Below the pieces are notes generated by a model that was given only the letters and a program-made list of their open reading frames with translations, searched no databases and was not told the DNA's origin. Made by a program: the position numbers and the translations under genes. From Sphingomonas aquatilis (GTDB lineage: Bacteria > Pseudomonadota > Alphaproteobacteria > Sphingomonadales > Sphingomonadaceae): 64,000 nt of DNA. The DNA lies in assembly GCF_014196115.1 (NCBI RefSeq), contig NZ_JACIDB010000002.1, forward strand, positions 496,001 through 560,000. The letters are read 5' to 3'. The stretch's first letter is position 1; each line of letters opens with the position of its first letter. Below, in pieces: positions 11,791 through 21,824 of this stretch.

Positions 11791-14622
11791 TTACTTGAGC
11801 GTCGGACTGTCCAGCTTCAGCTCGCTCTCGGTCAGCGTTTCCGTGGCGGGACGCGCGGCCTTCAGCGGCGTAAGGAACTGCTTGGCGTCACCCACCACGG
11901 CGACACTCGCCGCCTTGGGATCGAGCAGCGCGGCCGATGCCGCCTGCACGGCCGCCGGCGTCACCGCCTCCACCTTTGCAGTGTAGCGCTGCAATTCGGT
12001 CAGCGGCACGCCGTCGAGTACATATTCGCCGATGATCCCGGCGATCCCGTCGGTCGTCTCGACACCACGGCCGAAATTGCCGACCAGCACCGCCTTGCGC
12101 GTCGACAGCTCCGCCTCGGGCACCGGCGTCGCACCCATCCGCGCCATTTCGGCGGTCATCAGCGAGACAACCTCTGCCGCGGTCTGGTTCTTGGTCTGCG
12201 TCCGCGCCGCGATGCTGCCCGTAGTCCGCGCCGCATCGACGCTGCTGCCCGCGCCATAGGCGAGGCCGCGCTTGATCCGCACCTCTTGGTTCAGCCGCGA
12301 CGAGAAGCCGCCACCCAGCACCGTGTTGGCGACTGCAAAGGGATAATAACGCGGATCGGACCGCGGGATCGCAACGCGTTCGACGACGACGCCCGCCTGG
12401 CCCGCGCCCGGCATATCGACGACGACGGTGCGCGGCGCCGGCAGCGTGCCGACCGCCGGGAGTGGCGTCGGCGCGCCCGTCGGCGCACGCCAGCCGCCGA
12501 ACTGCGCCTTGGCCAGCGCCTCTGCCTGCGCCGGCGTCACGTCGCCGACCAGGATCAGCGTCGCCTGATCGGGCCGCCACGTGCGCGCATAGGCGGCGGT
12601 GACGTCGGCGCGGGTGATCGCCTTCAGCGAGGCCGGCGTGCCCGATCCGGGCGCGCCATAGGGCGAGGCGCCGAAGGTCGCGCGATCGGCGACCAGCGCG
12701 GCGAGCTGCGCCGGGTTCTTCATCGCGACCTTCACCGCATCGACCTGCTGCGTCCGCGCGCGCTCCAGTTCCTCGGGCGCGAAGACGGGATGCTGTGCGA
12801 CGTCGGCGAGGATGTTGAGGGCCGGGGCCAGCTGATCGGACTTTACCGTCACCTCGACGCTGCCGCCCTCGCTTGCCGCATTGGCGCCGATCGAGCCGCC
12901 CAGGCTTTCGACCTGACGCGCGATCTCGGTCGCCGAGCGCGTCGTCGTGCCCTTGGTCATCAGATTGGCGGCGAGGCTGCTGACGCCCGAACGGTCCGCC
13001 GGATCGAGCGCCTGGCCGCCCGTGCCGACCAGATAGGCGGTGGCGATCGGCAGGTCGTGGCGCTCGACCGTGACGACGCGCAGGCCGTTGGCGAGCCGCG
13101 TCTCGACCGGTTGCGGCAGGTTGGCGGTGACCGGCGCGCCGGGTGCGGGCGGCAGGACGCGCTGGCCTTCGGGCGCGGGCGTGACGATGGCGATGTCGGC
13201 CGGCGGGGTGAGCGCTTCGGTCTGCACGGTCGGCGCGACCGCGATCCTGTCACCGGTCTGCCCGGCGGGCTTGGCGCTCTCGGGCAGATAGCGGATCGTC
13301 GCGGACTGGGCGTCGCCCAGATATTGACGCGCGACGCGCTGGACGTCGGCGGCGGTGACCTGCTGGATCGCGGCAAGCTGGCGATCGGCGGCGCGGGGGT
13401 CGCCATCGATGATCGCCGACGAGGCGAGCAGGCGCGCCTTGCCCTCCGCGGTTTCGCGGCTCTTGATCGCGGCGGTGACGATCTCGTTCTTCGCCTCGGC
13501 GAGTTCGGCGGCGCTGACCGGTGCGTCGCGGAAGCGTGCGATCTCGCGCTTCAGCGCGGCCTCGCCCTGGTCCGCGGTCTTGCCGTCGGCCAGAATCGCA
13601 TAGGCGACGAGGTTGCCGGTCCCCTGCTTACTGTCGAGGAAGGACGAGGCATCCTGCGCCAGCTGGTCGCGATAGACGAGGCTTTCGTACATCCGGCTGC
13701 TCTCGCCCGTCGACAGGATCGTGTTGAGCACGGTCAGCGCGGGAATGTCGGCGCTCCGGTCGGCGGGGACGTGCCAGGTCATGACGACCGCGGGCAGAGG
13801 CGTATTAGGTTCGTAGACGGTGTAGCTCACCGGCTTGGCGCGCATCGGTTCCTGCACCGTGACGCGCGGGATCGCCGTCGTCGGCCGCACGATCTTGCTG
13901 AAATAGCGATCGACCCAGGCGTCGAGCTGCTTGGGATCGAAATTGCCGGCGACGACCAGGATCGCATTGTCGGGCCGGTAATAGGTGGCGTGGAAGGCGC
14001 GGACGTCGTCGATCGAGGCCGCTTCCAGATTCTCGATGCTGCCGATCGTGGAGCGCGCATAGGGGTGCGTCGTGTAGGACGCGGCCGACAGATAGGTGGA
14101 GAACAACTTGCCATAGGGCCGCGCGAGCGTGGACTGGCGCAGCTCTTCCTTCACCACGTCGCGCTCGGATGCGAAGCTCTTGGGTTCGACCACCAGGCTC
14201 GCCATGCGATCGGCCTCGGCGAACAGCAGCCGCTGCAGATGGTTGGCGGGGACGACCTCGTAATAATTGGTGTAATCGTCGTTGGTCGAGGCGTTGTTAT
14301 AGCCGCCGACGTCCTCGGTCAGGCGATCCATCTGTTCGGAGACGAGGTTGCGCGTCGCCTTGAACATGAGATGCTCGAACATGTGCGCGAAGCCCGAACG
14401 GCCCTTCGGATCGTCCTTCGACCCCACGTCATACCATACCTGTACCGCGACATTGGGCGTCGACGTGTCGCGCAGCGCATAGACGCGCAGGCCGTTCGCC
14501 AGCGTGCGTTCGGTATAGGCGATCGGCTTGACGGCGGTCGCCACCGGCGCAGTGGTTTGCGCGGTGGCGGCGAGGGGGAGCAGCGCGGCCCCGAGCAGAA
14601 GGGCGGCACGAACGAGGCGCAT
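11791..14622 (-). CDS. M16-family zinc metallopeptidase, tandem-domain
   Basis: Exported peptidase of 943 residues with a signal peptide (1-22) and two M16 repeats. The first repeat carries the inverted zinc motif His80-x-x-Glu83-His84 (HMFEH) and the downstream Glu near 160 (ERDVVKEEL), so it is catalytic. The second repeat (from about 510) has the fold but lacks HxxEH (SGVSSLAANLMTKG in that place), as is usual for the non-catalytic half. Such pitrilysin or insulinase-like enzymes degrade unfolded peptides, here in the periplasm. The gene stands alone, with a 64-bp gap and a family D hairpin before the SleB gene. Confidence 0.9.
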   Translation of the reverse strand: MRLVRAALLLGAALLPLAATAQTTAPVATAVKPIAYTERTLANGLRVYALRDTSTPNVAVQVWYDVGSKDDPKGRSGFAHMFEHLMFKATRNLVSEQMDRLTEDVGGYNNASTNDDYTNYYEVVPANHLQRLLFAEADRMASLVVEPKSFASERDVVKEELRQSTLARPYGKLFSTYLSAASYTTHPYARSTIGSIENLEAASIDDVRAFHATYYRPDNAILVVAGNFDPKQLDAWVDRYFSKIVRPTTAIPRVTVQEPMRAKPVSYTVYEPNTPLPAVVMTWHVPADRSADIPALTVLNTILSTGESSRMYESLVYRDQLAQDASSFLDSKQGTGNLVAYAILADGKTADQGEAALKREIARFRDAPVSAAELAEAKNEIVTAAIKSRETAEGKARLLASSAIIDGDPRAADRQLAAIQQVTAADVQRVARQYLGDAQSATIRYLPESAKPAGQTGDRIAVAPTVQTEALTPPADIAIVTPAPEGQRVLPPAPGAPVTANLPQPVETRLANGLRVVTVERHDLPIATAYLVGTGGQALDPADRSGVSSLAANLMTKGTTTRSATEIARQVESLGGSIGANAASEGGSVEVTVKSDQLAPALNILADVAQHPVFAPEELERARTQQVDAVKVAMKNPAQLAALVADRATFGASPYGAPGSGTPASLKAITRADVTAAYARTWRPDQATLILVGDVTPAQAEALAKAQFGGWRAPTGAPTPLPAVGTLPAPRTVVVDMPGAGQAGVVVERVAIPRSDPRYYPFAVANTVLGGGFSSRLNQEVRIKRGLAYGAGSSVDAARTTGSIAARTQTKNQTAAEVVSLMTAEMARMGATPVPEAELSTRKAVLVGNFGRGVETTDGIAGIIGEYVLDGVPLTELQRYTAKVEAVTPAAVQAASAALLDPKAASVAVVGDAKQFLTPLKAARPATETLTESELKLDSPTLK

Positions 14623-14695
14623 GGGATGCTCCGGTTAGGACGGGATGATGCCGTCGGTTGAACCGGAGCTTGGGGATCGTGTCAATCTTAACGCT

Positions 14696-14801
14696 CGTCA
14701 TCCCGGCGCACGCCGGGATCCATGGTTACGAGCGGTCGCGGATGGTGCACAACCGATGAGGCTCCCCGTGTCCATGGATCCCGGCGTGCGCCGGGATGAC
14801 G
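14696..14801. repeat. family B palindromic repeat, copy 1
   Basis: 106 bp bounded by CGTCATCCCGGCGCACGCCG and its reverse complement. Each half is itself a hairpin (CCCGGCG/CGCCGGG), followed by GATCCATGG near the centre. Located between the M16 gene and the small membrane protein. Other copies: 42373-42476 and 60314-60417. Confidence 0.85.
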
Positions 14802-14832
14802 GGGGGAAGGGCGACGGTCGGGCAGCCGTCCC

Positions 14833-15021
14833 TCAGTCCTTCTTCTTCCCCGAATTGGCGAACAGCACCGCCGCGGCGACCGCGGCTGATCCGATGCCAA
14901 CGCCGATGATGCGCATCGGCCAATGGCTCTTGCGGCCCTGCACCTTCGCCTGCGCGGCGGCATCCTGCTGCGCCTTGGCGGCGGCGGCGGCTTCGAGGAT
15001 CTCGTTGGGCTGATCCGACAT
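14833..15021 (-). CDS. small single-pass membrane protein
   Basis: 62 residues, not a recognised family. An Ala/Gln-rich helical N-terminus (9-28) is followed by one membrane helix (about 36-55, RIIGVGIGSAAVAAAVLFAN) and a basic tail GKKKD, giving a likely N-out or tail-anchored topology. The start at 15021 has GGGAGAG five nt upstream, inside the last codons of tgt. The tgt stop ends 2 nt before this ATG, so the two are probably translationally coupled. Function unknown. Confidence 0.6.
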   Translation of the reverse strand: MSDQPNEILEAAAAAKAQQDAAAQAKVQGRKSHWPMRIIGVGIGSAAVAAAVLFANSGKKKD

Positions 15022-15023
15022 AC

Positions 15024-16160
15024 TCACTCTCCCTTGCCCCGTTGATACGCTGCGCGAAAACCATTCGCGAACGAGGTCAGTTCACCAGCCGCAATGGCGG
15101 CTCTCAGGTCCGCCATCAAGGCTTCGTAGAACCAGATGTTATGTTCGGTCATCAACATCGCACCCAGAATTTCGCCCGCGCGGACGAGGTGGTGGATATA
15201 GGCGCGACTCCAGGTCGCACAGACCGGACAGCCGCACGTCGGGTCGAGCGGTGCCTGATCCTCGCCGAACTTCGCATTGCGCAGGTTGATCGGGCCGTTG
15301 CGGGTGAATGCCTGGCCGGTCCGCCCCGAGCGCGTCGGCATCACGCAGTCGAACATGTCGATGCCGCGCTCCACCGCGCCGACGATATCGTCGGGTTTGC
15401 CGACGCCCATAAGGTAGCGCGGCTTGTCCTGCGGCAATTGCCCGGGTGCGAAATCGAGACAGCCGAACATCGCCTCCTGTCCCTCGCCAACCGCCAGGCC
15501 GCCGACCGCATAGCCATCGAAGCCGATGTCGATCAGCGCGTCGGCGCTCGCCTTGCGCAAGGACTCGTCGAGCGCGCCCTGCTGGATGCCGAAGATCGCA
15601 TTGTTTTCGGCATGCTCGCCGCCGCCATTGAACGCATCGCGGCTGCGCTTCGCCCAGCGCATCGAGCGTTCCATCGCCGCGGCCTGGACCTCGCGCGTCG
15701 AGGTGGTCGGCACCAGCTCGTCGAAGGCCATTACGATGTTGGAGCCCAGCAATCGCTGGATCTCGATCGATCGCTCCGGGCTGAGCAGGTGGCGCGTGCC
15801 GTCGAGGTGGCTCTTGAACGACACGCCCTCTTCGGATCGCTTGGTCAGGTCGGCGAGGCTCATCACCTGATAGCCGCCCGAATCGGTCAGGATCGGCTTG
15901 TCCCAGCCCATGAAGCCATGGAGGCCGCCCAGCCGCGCGACGCGCTCTGCGCCTGGGCGCAGCATCAAATGATAGGTGTTGCCCAGGATGATGTCGGCAC
16001 CCGCGTTGGCGACGTCGGCGGGCTTCATCGCCTTCACGGTGGCGGCGGTGCCGACCGGCATGAAGGCGGGCGTGCGGATGACGCCACGCTGCATCTGGAT
16101 CGTGCCGGTGCGGGCGCGGCCGTCGGTGGCGGCGATGGTGAAGGCGAAACGGGAAGACAT
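15024..16160 (-). CDS. tgt: queuine tRNA-ribosyltransferase (tRNA-guanine transglycosylase)
   Basis: Exchanges guanine-34 for the queuosine precursor preQ1 in tRNAs with GUN anticodons. It has 378 residues. The TIM-barrel family signatures are present: [34 protein letters not shown] with an Asp of the active site, and GGLAVGEGQ. The C-terminal zinc site is CGCPVCATW with a further Cys and His. I chose the start at 16160 (MSSRFAFTI); upstream codons only add low-complexity sequence. It belongs to a block with queA, whose product acts on the same modification pathway two genes upstream. Confidence 0.96.
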   Translation of the reverse strand: MSSRFAFTIAATDGRARTGTIQMQRGVIRTPAFMPVGTAATVKAMKPADVANAGADIILGNTYHLMLRPGAERVARLGGLHGFMGWDKPILTDSGGYQVMSLADLTKRSEEGVSFKSHLDGTRHLLSPERSIEIQRLLGSNIVMAFDELVPTTSTREVQAAAMERSMRWAKRSRDAFNGGGEHAENNAIFGIQQGALDESLRKASADALIDIGFDGYAVGGLAVGEGQEAMFGCLDFAPGQLPQDKPRYLMGVGKPDDIVGAVERGIDMFDCVMPTRSGRTGQAFTRNGPINLRNAKFGEDQAPLDPTCGCPVCATWSRAYIHHLVRAGEILGAMLMTEHNIWFYEALMADLRAAIAAGELTSFANGFRAAYQRGKGE

Positions 16161-16203
16161 GTCGTGCGCTTTGGCGAAAGCGGTCAGCGGTGTCGAGCCG
16201 CCG

Positions 16204-16653
16204 CTACCGCTTGCGCTTGGCGCCACGCGGGTCGGGGGCGCGGGTCGCCATGCTGCGGATCGTCAAACATTCTTTCCGCGTGACGACGCCGTCCCTGTCG
16301 ATGTCGAGCCGCGCGAACACCCGCGCCATCGCCGCCTGCAATTCGGCGAGGGTGATGCGATTGTCGCCATCGCTATCCACTTCGAAGGGGCTGGGCAGCG
16401 CATTGGGATCGCCCAGCCAGCGCGTCGACCAGTCGGCGAAGTCGATATAGCCGAGCGAGCCGGTGTGAGCGGTGTCGATCGCGGCAAAGCTGCGCGCCAC
16501 GCCGGCGGCAAGCTCGGCGCGGGTGGTGCGGCCGTCGCCGTCGCTGTCGAACGCGGCGATCGCCATCGCGACCGGCTCGACGACCAGCGTTGCGGGTGGC
16601 TGGGCCGGGGCGGCAACAGTCGTCGCCGCCTGGAGAAGAAGCGTCAGCAGCAT
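16204..16653 (-). CDS. EF-hand calcium-binding secreted protein
   Basis: 149 residues with a short signal peptide (1-15 or so, [15 protein letters not shown]) and three or four EF-hands. Clear loops are [12 protein letters not shown] (36-47), [12 protein letters not shown] (92-103) and [12 protein letters not shown] (116-127). A less regular [12 protein letters not shown] sits between them. Calcium binding is well supported, but the partner is unknown. It lies between tgt and queA on the same strand (40-bp gap to queA) and probably shares their transcript without an obvious functional link. The C-terminus is basic (RGAKRKR). Confidence 0.8.
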   Translation of the reverse strand: MLLTLLLQAATTVAAPAQPPATLVVEPVAMAIAAFDSDGDGRTTRAELAAGVARSFAAIDTAHTGSLGYIDFADWSTRWLGDPNALPSPFEVDSDGDNRITLAELQAAMARVFARLDIDRDGVVTRKECLTIRSMATRAPDPRGAKRKR

Positions 16654-16693
16654 CGGCGGCGATCATGCCAGCGGGCCGCCGCGCGCGCCATCG

Positions 16694-17728
16694 CTATAAG
16701 CGCGCCGGCAGCAGCAGCGAGGCGTCGCCGTAGGAATAGAAACGGTATCCCTCGGCAATGGCGTGGGCGTAGGCCGCCTGCATCCGCTCCCGCCCCATCA
16801 GCGCCGAGACCAGCATGAACAGCGTCGATTTGGGCAAATGGAAATTGGTGAGCAGGCCGTCGATGCCGCGGAAGGTATAGCCGGGGGTGATGAAGATCGC
16901 GGTGTCGCCTTCGAACGGGCGGATCACCTGGTCTTCGCCGCTGGCGCTTTCGATCAGGCGGAGCGAGGTGGTGCCGACCGCGATCACCCGGCCGCCGCGG
17001 GCGCGGACCGCGTTCAGGCGGTCGGCGGTGGCGGCGTCGATGCGGCCCCATTCGGCGTGCATCCGGTGGTCGTCGGTGTCGTCCGCCTTGACGGGCAGGA
17101 AGGTGCCGGCGCCGACGTGGAGCGTCAGCGTCTCGTGGCCGATGCCGGCGGCATCCAGCGCCGCGATCAGATCGGGCGTGAAGTGCAGCGCCGCCGTGGG
17201 CGCGGCGACGGCGCCGGGTTCGGCCGCGAACATCGTCTGATAATCGTCGGCATCGCGCGCGTCGGTCGGGCGCTTGGCGGCGATATAGGGCGGCAGCGGC
17301 ATGCGGCCGGCGCGTTCGAGCAGCAGCTCGACCGGCTCGTCCCCCGCGAAGTAGAGCGCGAGGCTACCGTCCTCGCCGCGATCGGTGGCGATGGCGGTGA
17401 CGCCCGAGCCGAAATCGATGCTGTCGCCGTCGCGCAGCCGGCGCGCGTTGCGGACGAAAGCGCGCCAGCGGCGCGGTCCTTCGCGCTTGTGCAGCGTCGC
17501 GCCGATCTTCGCCTCGCCGCGTCGCCCTTCGAGCTGCGCGGGGATCACGCGCGTGTCGTTGAAGACCAGGCAGTCGCCAGCGCGCAATTCGGCCGGCAGG
17601 TCGCGGACGATACGGTCGCGCGTCGCATCGCCGTCGAGCACCAGCAGCCGTGCCGAATCGCGCGGCGATGCCGGCCGCAGCGCGATCCGCTCGGCTGGCA
17701 GCTCGAAATCGAAAAGCTCGACCTTCAC
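16694..17728 (-). CDS. queA: S-adenosylmethionine:tRNA ribosyltransferase-isomerase
   Basis: Transfers the ribosyl moiety of SAM to preQ1 in tRNA to give epoxyqueuosine, the step after Tgt. It has 344 residues, the normal length. Family motifs include [15 protein letters not shown] at the N-terminus, [29 protein letters not shown], and [25 protein letters not shown] near the end. The start is GTG at 17728. Its first bases overlap the cyclophilin TGA (GTGA), so it is translationally coupled to that gene. Confidence 0.96.
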   Translation of the reverse strand: MKVELFDFELPAERIALRPASPRDSARLLVLDGDATRDRIVRDLPAELRAGDCLVFNDTRVIPAQLEGRRGEAKIGATLHKREGPRRWRAFVRNARRLRDGDSIDFGSGVTAIATDRGEDGSLALYFAGDEPVELLLERAGRMPLPPYIAAKRPTDARDADDYQTMFAAEPGAVAAPTAALHFTPDLIAALDAAGIGHETLTLHVGAGTFLPVKADDTDDHRMHAEWGRIDAATADRLNAVRARGGRVIAVGTTSLRLIESASGEDQVIRPFEGDTAIFITPGYTFRGIDGLLTNFHLPKSTLFMLVSALMGRERMQAAYAHAIAEGYRFYSYGDASLLLPARL

Positions 17729-18462
17729 TTGCGGGCAGGTGCCTTCTTGGCGGGCGCCGTCTTGCGGGCCGGAGCGACCGCCTTCTTCGGCGCCGCAGTG
17801 CCAGCCGATTCGCCGCCGGGCAATGTCACCGGCGCGCCGAGCGTCACCGGCGCCGAAGCAGGCGCGGGGGTGTAGGCCGGAGGATTGTCGGCGGCGATGT
17901 ACGCGTGGACGATCTTGGTCGGATCCGCGGGCGGCTCGCCACGCTGGATCGCGTCAACGTACTGCATGCCGTCGATCACCCGGCCGAAGACGGTATACTT
18001 CTTGTCGAGGCTGAGCTTCGGCTGGAAGACGATGAAGAACTGGCTGTTCGCGCTGTTCGGATCGTCCGCACGCGCCGCCGACACCGCGCCGCGGACGTGG
18101 GGCAGGTAATTGAACTCCGACGGTACGTTGGGCAGCGTCGATCCGCCGGTGCCGTCGCCCTTGGGGTCGCCGCCCTGCGCCATGAAGCCGTCGATCACGC
18201 GGTGGAAGGCGAGGCCGTCATAGAAATGCTGGCGGGTCAGCGTCTTGATTCGCTCGACCATCTTGGGCGCCACGTCGGGACGCAGCCATATGGTAACGCG
18301 GCCACCGTCCGACAGGTCGAGCAGCCACAGGTTTTCCTTGTCGGTGGTCAGCGGCGGCGTCGCGCGCTGGGTGACGTCGTCGGTGCCGGGTACGCTCTGC
18401 GCAAAGGCAGGCGCGGCGAACAGGCACAACAGAAACGCAAACAGACGGGCGAACGGGCGCAT
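17725..18462 (-). CDS. cyclophilin-type peptidyl-prolyl cis-trans isomerase, exported
   Basis: Catalyses proline isomerisation during folding in the periplasm. It has 245 residues: signal peptide 1-21 (ending PAFAQ), cyclophilin domain about 40-190 and a Lys/Ala/Pro-rich basic tail ([12 protein letters not shown]). The domain has the hallmark segments [31 protein letters not shown] and VFGRVIDGM. The basic tail resembles nucleic-acid or wall-polymer binding tails and is an odd addition. The stop overlaps the queA GTG. It probably heads the queA-EF-hand-tgt transcript. Confidence 0.92.
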   Translation of the reverse strand: MRPFARLFAFLLCLFAAPAFAQSVPGTDDVTQRATPPLTTDKENLWLLDLSDGGRVTIWLRPDVAPKMVERIKTLTRQHFYDGLAFHRVIDGFMAQGGDPKGDGTGGSTLPNVPSEFNYLPHVRGAVSAARADDPNSANSQFFIVFQPKLSLDKKYTVFGRVIDGMQYVDAIQRGEPPADPTKIVHAYIAADNPPAYTPAPASAPVTLGAPVTLPGGESAGTAAPKKAVAPARKTAPAKKAPARK

Positions 18463-18565
18463 GAGATTCCCAACCTAGGTGATGCGGTGCGGCTTAGAGC
18501 AAATCGCAGGTTGCACCAAACTGAACATCGTGGCGGTAATGGGGCGGGCGGATGCCTCGCTCTTT

Positions 18566-18673
18566 CGTCACCCCGGACTGGTTCCGGGGTCCACTCTGCG
18601 GCGAGGGGGGTGGTTTGAGCCTCTTGCCATTCCCCCGCGCTCCGGTGGACCCCGGAACGAGTCCGGGGTGACG
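18566..18673. repeat. family D palindromic repeat, copy 1
   Basis: 108 bp between coaD and the cyclophilin gene. Ends are CGTCACCCCGG and its reverse complement. Inner arms are CCGGGGTCCAC and GTGGACCCCGG. Other copies: 21725-21809, 28074-28173, 32563-32648. Confidence 0.85.
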
Positions 18674-18689
18674 GGAAGGGGAAGGGGCG

Positions 18690-19196
18690 TCAGCTCCCGC
18701 GCCGGCCCAGCTTCTCCACGCGCGCCACCACTTCCTCGCACACGGTCGGTGTGACGAAGCGCTGGATCGGCCCGCCAAACATCGCGATTTCCTTGACCAG
18801 ACGGCTGGCGATCGGCTGGAGCGCGACATCGGCCATCAGGAAGACGGTTTCGACGCGCGGATTGATCTGCTGGTTCATGCCCGCCATCTGATATTCGTAT
18901 TCGAAATCGGCGACGGCACGCAGGCCGCGGACGATGACCTTGGCGCCCTCGCGCTCGGCGAAATCCATCAGCAGCGAATCGAAGGCGACGACGTCGATCG
19001 ATCCGGCGATCCCCTCCACCTCGCGGCGGACGATCGCCATACGCTCGTCGAGGCTGAACATGGGGGACTTGGAGGGGTTGGTGGTCACGCCGATCACCAG
19101 CCGGTCGACCAGCTTCGCGCCACGGCGGATGATGTCCATGTGCCCCAAAGTGATGGGGTCGAAGGTGCCCGGATAGACGCCGATCCGCTCGCTCAT
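18690..19196 (-). CDS. coaD: phosphopantetheine adenylyltransferase
   Basis: Penultimate step of coenzyme A synthesis: 4'-phosphopantetheine plus ATP gives dephospho-CoA. 168 residues, typical length. The nucleotidyltransferase motif TLGH (16-19) follows YPGTFDPI, and the second signature is VRGLRAVADFEYEYQMAGMN. The C-terminal IASRLVKEI supplies the basic ATP-binding site in place of the usual ISSTxVRE. Same strand as the queuosine block but separated from it by a 227-bp gap holding a repeat. Confidence 0.96.
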   Translation of the reverse strand: MSERIGVYPGTFDPITLGHMDIIRRGAKLVDRLVIGVTTNPSKSPMFSLDERMAIVRREVEGIAGSIDVVAFDSLLMDFAEREGAKVIVRGLRAVADFEYEYQMAGMNQQINPRVETVFLMADVALQPIASRLVKEIAMFGGPIQRFVTPTVCEEVVARVEKLGRRGS

Positions 19197-19241
19197 GTCC
19201 GCCCCCTGTGTTCGATCATTATGGTGTTGGATGAATGTCGG

Positions 19242-20144
19242 TCAGCGATCCCGCTCGACGACGTAGCGCGCAATCGCGCGGAGCACATCGGCCTCAGGCC
19301 CGAAACCATGCAGGTGCGCGATCGCCTGGTCGACCAGCATGCGGCATTGGTCGCGCGCGCGGTCGACCCCGAGCAGCGACAGGAACGTTTCCTTGCCGGC
19401 CGCGCCGTCCTTGCGGAGCGCCTTGCCGACCACCGCCTCGTCGCCCTCGGCGTCGAGCAGGTCGTCAGCGATCTGGAAGGCGAGGCCCAGGTCGTGCGCA
19501 TAGCCGCGCAAGCTGCGGCGCCCCTCTGGCGGAACGCGGCCCAGGATTGCGCCCATTTCCACCGACACGCCGATCAGCGCACCGGTCTTCATCTGCTGCA
19601 GCCGGGTGACGGTGGCGAGGTCGAATGTCATGCGTTCGGCGACCAGGTCCATCATCTGCCCGCCCGCCATGCCCGACGGGCCGGAGGCGCGTGCCAGTTC
19701 CATCACCAGTTCGGCGCGGACGAAGGGGTCGGCATGCGTCGCGGGGTCGGCGAGCACTTCGAAGGCGAGGGCGTGCAGGCAATCGCCCGCCAGGATCGCG
19801 GTCGCCTCGTCGAACGCCTTATGGACCGTCGGCTTGCCGCGGCGCATGTCGTCGTCGTCCATCGCAGGCAGGTCGTCGTGGATCAGCGAATAGACGTGGA
19901 TCGCCTCGACCGCCATCGCGACCTCGCCCGCGCAGTCGCGATCGACGCCGAACAGGTCGGCCGTCGCGCACAGCAGCAGGGGGCGCAGTCGCTTGCCGCC
20001 ACCGATCGCGGCATGGCGCATCGCCTTGTAGAGGTCGGCGCGCGGATCGTCGGGTACGGCGAGCAGCCGGTCGAAGCGTGCGTCGATATCCGCGGCGACG
20101 GCGGCGAGCGCCTGATCGAGCGAGGGCGCGGTCGCGCTGGTCAT
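19242..20144 (-). CDS. ispA: polyprenyl (farnesyl/geranylgeranyl) diphosphate synthase
   Basis: Condenses isopentenyl diphosphate with allylic diphosphates, probably to farnesyl diphosphate. 300 residues. First Asp-rich motif DDLPAMD (90-96), second motif DDLLD (227-231), plus GGKRLRPLL and QMKTGALI. Spacing matches the bacterial type II FPPS group. The start at 20144 follows the xseB stop by 4 nt. The xseB-ispA order is a conserved bacterial arrangement, often continuing to dxs; dxs is absent here. Confidence 0.92.
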   Translation of the reverse strand: MTSATAPSLDQALAAVAADIDARFDRLLAVPDDPRADLYKAMRHAAIGGGKRLRPLLLCATADLFGVDRDCAGEVAMAVEAIHVYSLIHDDLPAMDDDDMRRGKPTVHKAFDEATAILAGDCLHALAFEVLADPATHADPFVRAELVMELARASGPSGMAGGQMMDLVAERMTFDLATVTRLQQMKTGALIGVSVEMGAILGRVPPEGRRSLRGYAHDLGLAFQIADDLLDAEGDEAVVGKALRKDGAAGKETFLSLLGVDRARDQCRMLVDQAIAHLHGFGPEADVLRAIARYVVERDR

Positions 20145-20148
20145 CGGA

Positions 20149-20388
20149 TCAGCCGGCTGCAAAGGGGCGGGTGCCGGCGGCCTTGCCCTCGGCATCGAGG
20201 CGGATCGCCTCGATCCGGGCCTGGGCTGCGTCGAGGCGATCGGCGCAGCGCTGGCGCAGCCGATCGCCGCGTTCGTAAAGCTGGATCGATTCGTCGAGCG
20301 TCGCTTCACCGCTTTCGAGGCGGCTAACGATGCGTTCCAGTTCCTTCAAAGCGTCTTCGAACGACAGGGTTTCGATCGGCGTATCCAT
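20149..20388 (-). CDS. xseB: exodeoxyribonuclease VII small subunit
   Basis: Small subunit of the single-strand-specific exonuclease with XseA. 79 residues, the usual length. The family signature is clear: SFEDALKELERIVSRLESGEATLDESIQLYERGD, a helical hairpin. The start at 20388 (MDTPIETLS) gives the canonical N-terminus; upstream codons read through a basic, non-conserved stretch. Followed at once by ispA. XseA is not in the window. Confidence 0.93.
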   Translation of the reverse strand: MDTPIETLSFEDALKELERIVSRLESGEATLDESIQLYERGDRLRQRCADRLDAAQARIEAIRLDAEGKAAGTRPFAAG

Positions 20389-20455
20389 GCGCGTCGCTAT
20401 GGGGCAGCGGCGGGACGCACGCAAGGATGCGCGCAGACCCCGCCGCTTAGCCGAA

Positions 20456-21571
20456 TCAGACGCGCATCGGCATGAGCACGTAGAGCGCGGGCGCCTTGTC
20501 GTTTTCGCGGATCAGCGTCGGGGCGGCGGCATCGTTGAGATGCACTTCCACCACGTCGCCATCGATCTGGCCGAGGATGTCGAGCAGATAGCGGCTGTTG
20601 AAGCCGATTTCGAACGGCATCGCGGCATAATCGCCCGGCACCTCTTCGGCGGCGGTGCCGTTTTCGGGGCTGGTGACCGACAAAGTGATCTTGTCGCGAT
20701 CCAGCGCCATCTTCACCGCGCGGGTCTTTTCGGTCGCGATCGTCGACACGCGGTCGACGCCCTCCATGAAGCTCTTGGGATCGAGTTTCAGGATCTTGTC
20801 ATTCGCGGTCGGGATGACGCGGCTGTAATCGGGGAACGTGCCGTCGATCAGCTTGCTGGTCAGGATGGCATTGCCCAGGTCGAAGCGGATCTTGGTGCCC
20901 GACAGCGAGACGCCGACCGAGCCATCGATCTCGTCGAGCAGCTTGCGCAATTCACCGACGCATTTCCGCGGCACGATCACGTCGGGCATGCCCGCGGCGC
21001 CTTCGGGGCGCGGCAGCGTGACGCGGGCGAGGCGGTGGCCGTCGGTGGCGGCGGCCTTCAGCGTCGGCTCCGACGCTTCGTCCTGGACGTGCAGGAAGAT
21101 GCCGTTGAGGTAATAGCGCGTCTCTTCGGTCGAGATGGCGAAGCGCGTCTTGTCGATGATCTGCTTCAGCGTGTCCGCCGGAATTTCGAACTGCGTCGGC
21201 AGCTCGCCCTCGGCGATCACCGGGAAGTCGTCGCGCGGCAGCGTGCCGAGGCTGAAGCGCGCGCGTCCGGCGACGATCGTCATGCGGCCTTCGGCGGCGG
21301 TCAGCTGCACCTGCGCGCCTTCGGGCAATTTGCGGGCGATGTCGAACAGGGTGTGTGCCGACACGGTGGTCGAACCCGGCTGGTCGACCGCGGCCTGCAC
21401 CGATTCGTTGATCTGCAAATCGAGGTCCGTCGCCATCAGCCGCAGCTGGCCCTCGGCCGTCGCCTCGAGCAGCACGTTCGACAGGATCGGGATGGTGTTG
21501 CGCCGCTCCACGACGGACTGGACATGGCTCAGTCCCTTGAGGAGCGTTGCACGTTCGATCGTCGCCTTCAT
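20456..21571 (-). CDS. dnaN: DNA polymerase III beta sliding clamp
   Basis: Forms the dimeric ring that tethers DNA polymerase III to DNA. 371 residues, the normal length, in three homologous beta-clamp domains. It begins MKATIERATLLKGLSHVQSV and ends ALYVLMPMRV, the canonical hydrophobic-Pro-Met-Arg tail. Clamp signatures YYLNGIFLH and DGHRLA are present in the second domain. Unlike many bacteria it is not next to dnaA or recF. recF lies about 15 kb away on the same strand. Confidence 0.97.
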   Translation of the reverse strand: MKATIERATLLKGLSHVQSVVERRNTIPILSNVLLEATAEGQLRLMATDLDLQINESVQAAVDQPGSTTVSAHTLFDIARKLPEGAQVQLTAAEGRMTIVAGRARFSLGTLPRDDFPVIAEGELPTQFEIPADTLKQIIDKTRFAISTEETRYYLNGIFLHVQDEASEPTLKAAATDGHRLARVTLPRPEGAAGMPDVIVPRKCVGELRKLLDEIDGSVGVSLSGTKIRFDLGNAILTSKLIDGTFPDYSRVIPTANDKILKLDPKSFMEGVDRVSTIATEKTRAVKMALDRDKITLSVTSPENGTAAEEVPGDYAAMPFEIGFNSRYLLDILGQIDGDVVEVHLNDAAAPTLIRENDKAPALYVLMPMRV

Positions 21572-21625
21572 GGATATCCCCCGTCCCCCGAGTCCGGGGC
21601 GTGTTCCTCATCAGTCCTACCCACG

Positions 21626-21656
21626 AAAAAGGGGTCGGAGCAAGCACTCCGACCCC
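21626..21656 (-). terminator. rho-independent terminator
   Basis: Perfect 10-bp stem GGGGTCGGAG (21631-21640) with CTCCGACCCC (21647-21656) and a 6-nt loop. On the minus strand it is followed by TTTTT (21630-21626). It would stop transcripts from the porin-like gene and insulate dnaN. Confidence 0.88.
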
Positions 21657-21724
21657 TCGGGTGATTCCGGTTAACAGCCGGTTAGCGGATTGGCCGCGAA
21701 TCCGGTGTCGTCCTGCCCCTTGCC

Positions 21725-21809
21725 CGTCACCCCGGCCGAAGAGCCGGGGTCCTGCTTTACCGCCACGCTGGAGGAAGAAGCGGGACCCCGGGGCGAGCCC
21801 GGGGTGACG
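21725..21809. repeat. family D palindromic repeat, copy 2
   Basis: 85 bp with ends CGTCACCCCGG and its reverse complement, and inner arms GCCGGGGTCC and GGGACCCCGG. It lies between the porin-like gene's stop and its terminator, so it would be part of that mRNA's 3' end. Confidence 0.85.
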
Positions 21810-21824
21810 GGAGAGGGCTGGCCG

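Noticed and set aside
12286..14661. Very long (791-codon) open frame antisense to the M16 peptidase
   Set aside because: High-GC DNA leaves the opposite strand open. The product is Arg/Gly/Asp-rich without any domain, and the minus-strand frame is a clear M16 protein.
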